From contig NZ_LZZT01000036.1 of assembly GCF_014170305.1 (NCBI RefSeq), positions 1 through 64,000 of the forward strand: DNA of 64,000 nucleotides, in the 5' to 3' direction. The first letter of the stretch is position 1; every line of letters begins with the position of its first letter. The notes under the pieces were generated by a model that was not told where the DNA came from, made no database searches, and saw only the letters and a list, made by a program, of their open reading frames with translations. Shown in pieces: positions 58,508-64,000 of the stretch. The position numbers were made by a program, and so were the translations under genes. This stretch comes from Achromobacter sp. UMC71. Its GTDB lineage: Bacteria > Pseudomonadota > Gammaproteobacteria > Burkholderiales > Burkholderiaceae_B.

Positions 58508-59485
58508 CTAGTTGTCCAGGACCACGCCCGATTCACGCACCACGGATTGCCATTGCCGGGCCTCCTCGCGCCATATCGCGCCGAATTCGGCCGGGGTGTC
58601 CTGGCCTGGGACAAAGCCGTTGGCCAGGTAGGCCTGGCGCACTTGCGGCTGGCTCAGCGCGTCGTGCAGGGCCCCTGCAAACCGCGATACACGGTCGGCG
58701 GGGGTGTCCTTGGGCGCGGCAAATCCCCACCAATTGCCCCGTACCACGTCCGGCATGCCGATCTCGGCGGCGGTCGGTACGTCGGGCAGGCCGGCAAACC
58801 GTTGCGGCGCCGCCACCGCCAGCGCCCGGACCTTGCGCTGCGGCATGTAGGCGGCCCCGATGCTGTAGCCGCCGATGTAGAGCTGGATTTCGTTGGCAAT
58901 CAATGCCTGCACGCCCGGCGCCGAGCCGCGGTAGGCAATGTGCGTCATGTTCGCGCCCATGGCTTTGGACAACCGGTAGCCGGACAGGTGCGGCGTCGTG
59001 CCCATGCCCGGCGAACCATAATTCAGCTTGCCCGCCTGCTCGCGGGCGTACTGCGCGAACTGCGCGTAGTCGGATGCCGGCACCTGTGTGCTCAGGTAGA
59101 TGAAAGCCGGCACATCGGCGAGCTTGCCCACCGGCACCAGGTCAGCCAGCGGATCGAAGCCCAGTTTGCGGTACAGGAACGGGTTGATGACGAAGTTGTT
59201 GGCGGCGCCCAGCACCAGCGTGTATCCATCGGGCTTGGCGCGCGCGACTTCCTGCGCGCCGATGTTGCCGCCCGCGCCGGTCTTGTAGTCCAGCACCACG
59301 GGCTGGCCCAGACGCTTTTCCAGAAGCGGCTGGATCTGCCGGAAGGCGATATCTCCCGCGGCGCCTGGCGCGTAGGGCAGCACCACGCGGATGGGATGGT
59401 CGGGATACTGCGCCCAGGCGGGGGGCGGCGCCGCGATGGCGGACAAGACAGCCAGGACGGATACAGCACAAGATCGGTACGGCAT
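58508..59485 (-). CDS. Bug/TctC-family periplasmic solute receptor
   Basis: 325 aa. Signal peptide ends at PAWAQ, then YPDHPIRVVLPYAPGAAGDIAFR, the characteristic Bug opening, and AGGNIGAQEVARAKPDGYTLV. Periplasmic receptor for a carboxylate-type ligand. No TctA/TctB membrane genes are adjacent, as is common for the expanded Bug family of Bordetella and relatives. ATG 59485 is preferred over the ATG three bases earlier because GGGAG is better spaced. It follows the MBL-fold gene by 60 bp. Confidence 0.93.
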   Translation of the reverse strand: MPYRSCAVSVLAVLSAIAAPPPAWAQYPDHPIRVVLPYAPGAAGDIAFRQIQPLLEKRLGQPVVLDYKTGAGGNIGAQEVARAKPDGYTLVLGAANNFVINPFLYRKLGFDPLADLVPVGKLADVPAFIYLSTQVPASDYAQFAQYAREQAGKLNYGSPGMGTTPHLSGYRLSKAMGANMTHIAYRGSAPGVQALIANEIQLYIGGYSIGAAYMPQRKVRALAVAAPQRFAGLPDVPTAAEIGMPDVVRGNWWGFAAPKDTPADRVSRFAGALHDALSQPQVRQAYLANGFVPGQDTPAEFGAIWREEARQWQSVVRESGVVLDN

Positions 59486-59545
59486 CATGCTCTCCCTGGC
59501 CGGGCGGAAGTCGGCCCGGCGGCCGGTCATCGAACGTCACGGACA

Positions 59546-60439
59546 CTACAGATCGATACGCATCAGGTCATGGGCAAGACGCAGCGGACCCGCGTAATTC
59601 TTGCGGATATCCGCCACGATCTCATCCATCAGGTGCGGCCCCATCAGTTCCACGGGCAGGTGCTTGGACGCTGCGCGCTTGAGCACCGGACTGGTGGAAT
59701 CGAAGTGGCCAAAGTGCGTGGCCACCAGGCTCTTCACATTGGCCTGGCGCGCGATCTTGCCCAGATCGGTCGGACTGGTGTGGGCATAGGTGCCCACGCC
59801 CGTCTTGGCGCGATGCGCGATGAACGATTCGGGAAAGGTGCATTCGTGGATGAGCAGGTCGGCATCCCTGGCCAGTTCTACCATCGCCTCACAGGGCGCG
59901 GTGTCGCCGCTGAACGCGATGACCTTGCCTTCGGCCTCGACCCGCACGCCGAAGCACTCGCAGACCTCGCGCGGAATGTGCTCCACCCAGTCCACCGAAA
60001 TGCGCACCTTGTCGTCCTCGAACACCACGCCGGGGCTGACCTCGCGCACGTCCGGCCGCATGGCCTCCAGGTTGCGCTGGCGCACGGGGTAGGCGGCTCG
60101 GGCCTGAAAATCGGTGTGATAGGCGCCGTTTTCGAACAGGTGGTCCACGAAATGCTTCGTGCCCTTCGGGCCCAGCACCAGGGGCGAACCTTCCTTGTTG
60201 AGTATCCAGCTTGAAATGACGAAATAGGGGTAGTCGCAGATGTGATCGTGATGCAGGTGGGTCAGAAAGACAAAGCCCACCTTGGCCGGGTCGACGTTGG
60301 CGCGAACCATCTGCCGCGTCGCGCCCTCGCCGCAATCGAACAGGTAGTGCCTGTCGTCGTCCAGCGTCAGCAGAATGGCTGACTGCCCACGATCGGGATC
60401 CGGCAAGGCGGCCCCGGTACCCAGCATGGTGATCTTCAT
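59546..60439 (-). CDS. Metallo-beta-lactamase-fold hydrolase, RNase Z/AtsA-like
   Basis: 297 aa. The zinc motif THLHHDH (HxHxDH) is intact, with further ligands in HIPREV, SGDTAPC and ATHFGHFD. MLGTGAALPDPDRGQSAILL at the N-terminus is the RNase Z/arylsulfatase AtsA branch. Probably hydrolyses a small ester or lactone rather than tRNA, judging by its neighbours. ATG 60439 has GAGGG six bases upstream. First gene of a pair with the Bug receptor. Confidence 0.88.
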   Translation of the reverse strand: MKITMLGTGAALPDPDRGQSAILLTLDDDRHYLFDCGEGATRQMVRANVDPAKVGFVFLTHLHHDHICDYPYFVISSWILNKEGSPLVLGPKGTKHFVDHLFENGAYHTDFQARAAYPVRQRNLEAMRPDVREVSPGVVFEDDKVRISVDWVEHIPREVCECFGVRVEAEGKVIAFSGDTAPCEAMVELARDADLLIHECTFPESFIAHRAKTGVGTYAHTSPTDLGKIARQANVKSLVATHFGHFDSTSPVLKRAASKHLPVELMGPHLMDEIVADIRKNYAGPLRLAHDLMRIDL

Positions 60440-60560
60440 CGGTAACCCTCTTTGGTCAAGAACGCGGAATGGGTGTGTCTGCCGGGTCAGTATAGGAAGG
60501 GAGTGCATACTCATTGATCAATTATTAGAATGCTGTGAAAACCTATGGGAATCACTAACT

Positions 60561-61529
60561 ATGTCTGCCAGTCCCCGGATTCCTGATCTTCGCCACATCA
60601 GCGGACGCTTGCGTCTGCGCCACCTGGATCTGCTGCAGGCCCTGCATGCGCTGGGTAGCGTGCATAAAGCCGCGGCGCGGTTGGGCATGACGCAACCCGC
60701 GGCCAGCAAGCTGCTGCTGGAACTCGAGGATATGTTTGGCGTGGCCCTGTTCGTGCGCTCGCGGCGCGGCATCACGCCGACGGCGTTCGGACGTGCGTTG
60801 GCCAGCAAGACGGACGTGCTGCTGGCGGACCTGGCTGGCGCTCGCCATGAGATTGCCGCGCTGGCCGCCGGCGCCTGCGGCCGTATCCGCGTTGGCGTGC
60901 AGCCGGTGGCGCTACCGGTGCTGGTGCCGCGCGCCATCCAGCGGATGCGGCTGGATGGCCCGGGCGTCACCGTCATGCTGCACGAAGACACCCATGACGC
61001 ACTGTTGGCCAGCCTGGCCCGCGGCGAACTCGATTGCGTGGTGGGGCGGCTGATGCTGGGCGCGGCCCAAGCCATGTTCCGGACCGAGATGCTGTATGAC
61101 GAACCGATTTGCGTGGTGGCACGGGCGGGGCATCCCCTTGCGAGGTCCACTCGCATTACCGCCGAGTCGCTCGCCAAGCAGGACTGGATCCTGCCGCCGC
61201 CCGAAGCGCCTTTGCGTCAGCGCATCGATGCCTATTTCGCGCAGCAGGGCCTGGCCTTGCCGGCTCCCATTGCGGAATCGGTGTCGTTGCTGGCCAATGA
61301 AGTGCTGCTGCGCGGGGCAGACATGCTGGCGGCCATGCCGCGCGCCGTCGCCCACCACTACGCCGAACTGGGCGTGCTGGCCGTGCTGAAGTTCAAGCCC
61401 GATTGGAGCCTGCCCGCGGTGGGCGTGGTGCAACGGGCGCATCTGGAGCCGGCTCCCGCTTTGGCGCGATTCCTGGCGGCGTTACGCAGCGAAGCGCAGG
61501 CGTTGCGGGGCGCGGCCGCGCCCGCTTGA
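60561..61529 (+). CDS. LysR-family regulator divergent from the MBL-Bug pair
   Basis: 322 aa. HTH region LRLRHLDLLQALHALGSVHKAAARLGMTQPAASKLLLELE, then an effector domain. It resembles the GbpR/CbbR-like group by the LRLRHLDLLQAL opening. ATG 60561 is chosen though its ribosome site is weak; the frame is open to 60375. Divergent layout suggests it controls the MBL-Bug operon in response to the imported or hydrolysed compound. Confidence 0.9.
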   Translation: MSASPRIPDLRHISGRLRLRHLDLLQALHALGSVHKAAARLGMTQPAASKLLLELEDMFGVALFVRSRRGITPTAFGRALASKTDVLLADLAGARHEIAALAAGACGRIRVGVQPVALPVLVPRAIQRMRLDGPGVTVMLHEDTHDALLASLARGELDCVVGRLMLGAAQAMFRTEMLYDEPICVVARAGHPLARSTRITAESLAKQDWILPPPEAPLRQRIDAYFAQQGLALPAPIAESVSLLANEVLLRGADMLAAMPRAVAHHYAELGVLAVLKFKPDWSLPAVGVVQRAHLEPAPALARFLAALRSEAQALRGAAAPA

Positions 61530-61605
61530 CCTTGCCACGGTGGTCAGCTTCAGGCTGTGGGCATGATTCGGTCCAGACCTGGACAGACGCGAAAGGTGCC
61601 CTGAT

Positions 61606-61944
61606 ATGCCAAAGATTACCGTTCTTCCCCATCCCGACCTCGCGCCCGCCGGCGCTGTCCTGGACGTACCGGCTGGGACCACCATTTGCGATGCCTTGCT
61701 CGATCACGGCATCGAGATCGAACACGCTTGCGAGCAAAGCCGCGCCTGCACGACGTGTCACTGCATCGTTCGCCAGGGCTTCGACGGGCTCGATGCGCCG
61801 GATGAAAACGAGGAAGACCTGCTGGACCGCGCCTGGGGGCTGGAGCCGCAGTCGCGCCTGAGCTGCCAGGCGATCGTGGGGCAGGCGGACCTGACGGTGG
61901 ATATTCCCAAGTACACGGTCAATCATGCGAAGGAAAATCACTGA
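61606..61944 (+). CDS. Isc-type [2Fe-2S] ferredoxin
   Basis: 112 aa. Adrenodoxin-type ferredoxin with Cys 42, 48, 51 (CEQSRACTTC) and 87, and ACTTCHCIVRQGFDGL as in E. coli Fdx. Members donate electrons for Fe-S cluster assembly. Here no isc genes surround it, so it may serve another electron-transfer role or be a second copy. It starts 76 bp after the LysR gene on the same strand. Confidence 0.9.
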   Translation: MPKITVLPHPDLAPAGAVLDVPAGTTICDALLDHGIEIEHACEQSRACTTCHCIVRQGFDGLDAPDENEEDLLDRAWGLEPQSRLSCQAIVGQADLTVDIPKYTVNHAKENH

Positions 61945-62023
61945 AGCCACGGGCGCCAATGTCCGCGCAGTCCGTGCGGACCGCGATGCTGCCGGCGTTG
62001 CCTGGGGGGCGCGCCATGCCGTC

Positions 62024-62353
62024 TTATGGTTTTTCCAGGGGCCAGACCTCGACGACGCCGTGCGCAACCGCGCACGGCGTTCGTGACACGATGTCTATGG
62101 CTGCGGCCAGATCGGCCGCTTCGATGATGGAAAAGCCCGCAAGGGGCAAGGGCGATGTCATGTACGGCGCGTTCGTCGTTGCCACCCCAGCCGCTTCGGT
62201 ATTGCGCACTTGCACAGGGCTCCCCGCCACGCCCATCAGCACGCCGGCACGCTGCAGGGCCGCGTCATGCGCATGGGCGGCGTCACGCAGGGCGGGCGGG
62301 GTTCGGTCGTAGCCCGCCTGATCGCCATATCCTATTGCTATAAATTTCGGCAT
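62024..62353 (-). CDS. YciI-like protein
   Basis: 109 aa with the ferredoxin-like YciI/DGPF fold. MPKFIAIGYGDQAGYDR at the N-terminus and PLAGFSIIEAADLAAAIDIVSRTPCA, then GVVEVWPLE at the C-terminus fit the DGPF (YCII-related) subgroup. Such proteins are often linked to sigma-factor or small-molecule metabolism; role unknown. AGGAG lies seven bases before ATG 62353. Confidence 0.82.
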   Translation of the reverse strand: MPKFIAIGYGDQAGYDRTPPALRDAAHAHDAALQRAGVLMGVAGSPVQVRNTEAAGVATTNAPYMTSPLPLAGFSIIEAADLAAAIDIVSRTPCAVAHGVVEVWPLEKP

Positions 62354-62396
62354 CGGTCATCTCCTTGAGATGCTGAAATGAAGAGGGTTTCAGAGA

Positions 62397-62771
62397 TCAC
62401 CAGAGTTTCCACCAAGGCTTCCGGGGCGCGGGCGCTTCCGGGGGCGGAATATGTTCGGGCGGCACACCGGGTTCAAAGACGTACGTGCCTGTCGGATCCG
62501 TGATGACCTGCATTTCCTGGCGAAAATCCGCCAGCTTGCCGAAGAATTCCTTCGCTTCTGGCGGGATGGGCGAGGTAACGCCCAGGGGCTCGTCCGGCCT
62601 TAGTGTCGCGAGCTTGATTTCGGCTCGGCCCGCAAACTCGAAGCCGGGCAGATCGCCATCTGATTCGTGAACCGGCGCAACGAAGCCGATCTGCCTGAAA
62701 AGCGCGAGGGTCTGTTCGACATCGGGTTCGACAAAACCCCTGTCTTCGCCGTCATCCGATACGTGAGTCAT
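62397..62771 (-). CDS. Hypothetical protein with Pro/Trp-rich tail
   Basis: 124 aa, acidic and soluble, ending in a Pro-rich segment and WWKLW. The part PDVEQTLALFRQIGFVAP with FEFAGRAEIKLATL might be a partial ferredoxin-like or glyoxalase-like fold, but no family is recognised. AAAGGGA lies six bases before ATG 62771. Lies 32 bp after the racemase gene on the same strand. Confidence 0.7.
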   Translation of the reverse strand: MTHVSDDGEDRGFVEPDVEQTLALFRQIGFVAPVHESDGDLPGFEFAGRAEIKLATLRPDEPLGVTSPIPPEAKEFFGKLADFRQEMQVITDPTGTYVFEPGVPPEHIPPPEAPAPRKPWWKLW

Positions 62772-62803
62772 GGGCAATCCCTTTGATGAATGTGAATGAC
62801 AAG

Positions 62804-63511
62804 TCACGCGCCTTGCAACGCCCGCCCCAGCGCCGCCCGCGCCAGGATGCGGGTGGAATCCAGCGTCGGCAGCGCGCAGTTGCCGTCGTTCAGCACCAGC
62901 GGCAATTCCGTGCAGCCCAGCACTACCGCGTCGCAGCCGGCGTCGCGCAGCCGCTCGATCACGCCTTGCAGCAGCGCCACCGAGGCGGGCCGGAAATCGC
63001 CGTAGACCAGTTCGTCCATGATGACGCGGGCCAGCAGGTCGCGGTCGGATTCGGACGGGCGCACGAACGCCAGGCCCTGGGCCGCCAGCTTGTCGGGATA
63101 GACGCTGCTGTCCACCAGCCAGCGCGTGCCCATGATGCCGATGCGGCGAAAGCCGCGCTTGGCCGCCTCGGCGGCGACTTCTTCGGCGATATGCAGCCAG
63201 GGCAGGGGCGAGCGCGGCAGCACGGGGTCCAGCGCCTGGTGGATGGTGTTGTCGGGGCAGATCAGGAAGTCGGCGCCGGCGCGCGCCAGCTTGCCGGCCG
63301 ACGACAGCATCAGCGCGCCCACGCCGGCCAGGTTGCCCTGGTTGAGGCACGCCACGTAATCGGCCAGCGAATAGGTATGCAGCGAGACCTGGGGATGGGC
63401 ATGCGGGCCCATCCGCTGCGCGCCTTCGGCGCAGATCGTGCGGTAGCAGAGGGCGGCGCCTTCGGCCGAGCAGGCGACGATGCCGATGTGCAGGGGCGGG
63501 CGGTCGGACAT
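62804..63511 (-). CDS. Aspartate/glutamate racemase family protein
   Basis: 235 aa. The two catalytic Cys of cofactor-independent racemases are visible: C85 in ICPDNTIH and C200 in GCTELPL. IGIVACSAEGAALCYR is the first substrate loop. It may racemise aspartate, glutamate or a related acid. Followed by the hypothetical gene at 32 bp, so likely co-transcribed. Confidence 0.9.
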   Translation of the reverse strand: MSDRPPLHIGIVACSAEGAALCYRTICAEGAQRMGPHAHPQVSLHTYSLADYVACLNQGNLAGVGALMLSSAGKLARAGADFLICPDNTIHQALDPVLPRSPLPWLHIAEEVAAEAAKRGFRRIGIMGTRWLVDSSVYPDKLAAQGLAFVRPSESDRDLLARVIMDELVYGDFRPASVALLQGVIERLRDAGCDAVVLGCTELPLVLNDGNCALPTLDSTRILARAALGRALQGA

Positions 63512-63599
63512 GCGGGCTTTCTCCTTGGGTGTCCTGGACGGGCTTGCCTGATGAGCTTACCTGGTCGAATGACGGTGTGAGTTCACCCGGGGTGCAACG

Positions 63600-64000
63600 C
63601 TACTCAGCCGCGCTTTTCGTCAACGCCCGCACATGCCGGGCGATGCCGCGGAACTGTTCGGCCATGACGTCCTGCTGCGCCTGCGGCAGCCGCGACAGGA
63701 ACAGCTCATCGATCGCCGGTCCGTAGATCTTCCACATCTTGCGCCGCAACGCCAGGCCATCCGGCGTGATGCGGGCAAAGGTCGCGCGCCGGTCTTCGTC
63801 GCTGCGGAACCGCTCGACCAGCCCGGCCGCCTCGATCCGGTCCATCAGCCGCGTCAGGTTGTAGCGCGCGATGACCATGCGTTCGGCCATCTCGAACATG
63901 CGGGCGGTGCCTTGCGGCGCGCGTTCCAGCGCCCACAGCGCGTCGTACCACGCGAGCGGCGGCAGGCCGGCGGCGGACAGTCTTTTCTCGATCTCTTCCA
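63600..64000 (-). CDS. MarR-family regulator (5' end outside the window)
   Basis: At least 133 aa are visible; the gene runs off the window edge and its start is missing. The frame reads WYDALWALERAPQG, then MFEMAERMVIARYNLTRLMDRIEAAGLVERF and EDRRATFARITPDGLALR, the MarR HTH and wing. Likely ligand-responsive repressor. No target visible beyond the divergent or upstream side, which is not in the window. Confidence 0.88.
   Translation of the reverse strand, partial: EEIEKRLSAAGLPPLAWYDALWALERAPQGTARMFEMAERMVIARYNLTRLMDRIEAAGLVERFRSDEDRRATFARITPDGLALRRKMWKIYGPAIDELFLSRLPQAQQDVMAEQFRGIARHVRALTKSAAE

Noticed and set aside
1-64000. CRISPR arrays, insertion sequences, prophage genes, rRNA
   Set aside because: No regularly spaced repeats, transposase, integrase, structural phage gene or rRNA segment was seen.

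Overview
The window is GC-rich (about 68 %), tightly packed bacterial chromosome. Operon content and protein style point to a betaproteobacterium of the Alcaligenaceae, most like Achromobacter or Bordetella; this is inferred from gene families, not from a marker gene. I saw no rRNA, no complete tRNA, no CRISPR array, no transposase and no phage genes.

Layout. 0.2-1.4 kb: a fosmidomycin-resistance-type MFS exporter. 1.5-7.9 kb (minus strand): a complete pgaABCD operon for poly-beta-1,6-N-acetylglucosamine (PNAG) biofilm polysaccharide. Across a 599-bp intergenic region lies a membrane GGDEF diguanylate cyclase, which pairs well with a c-di-GMP-controlled exopolysaccharide. 9.7-14.9 kb: housekeeping and assorted genes (S9 peptidase, lipoprotein, thioesterase, dinB, a GatB/YqeY protein) with two small repeat clusters.

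15.3-30.3 kb (minus strand): a 17-gene aryl polyene (APE) pigment cluster. It runs from a chain-length factor (apeC) through acyltransferases, two ACPs, a fused ligase-dehydratase, a glycosyltransferase, thioesterase, LolA-like carrier, MMPL exporter, a FAD enzyme with flavin-halogenase signatures, a lipoprotein, and the KS/DH/KR/KS block apeO-P-Q-R. Nearly all genes overlap by 1-17 bp. A divergent phosphopantetheinyl transferase at 30.4 kb would activate the ACPs. Next to it is a nitric-oxide stress module: hmp with an NsrR-type operator, followed by nsrR.

33-49.9 kb: metabolic and regulatory genes (D-amino acid dehydrogenase, EamA transporter, a monofunctional proline dehydrogenase, an AraC regulator, an alpha/beta hydrolase carrying a palindromic repeat inside its reading frame, several LysR/HxlR regulators paired with MFS exporters or a GST/PNPOx pair, and a sulfonate/nitrate-type ABC importer). 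50-54.5 kb: an acyl-CoA ligase and acyl-CoA dehydrogenase pair with a divergent Crp/Fnr regulator and two inverted repeats between them.

54.5-58.4 kb: a small-gene region with a zinc-ribbon membrane protein and its neighbour, a lipoprotein, and three paralogous secreted Cys-rich DUF4189-type proteins. 58.5-64 kb: a Bug/TctC receptor and metallo-beta-lactamase-fold hydrolase with a divergent LysR, an Isc-type ferredoxin, a YciI protein, a hypothetical protein, an Asp/Glu racemase, and a MarR regulator cut by the window edge.

Most noteworthy: the halogenase-like enzyme and the ligase-dehydratase fusion in the APE cluster, the three DUF4189-type paralogues, and the REP-like palindrome translated within a hydrolase gene.
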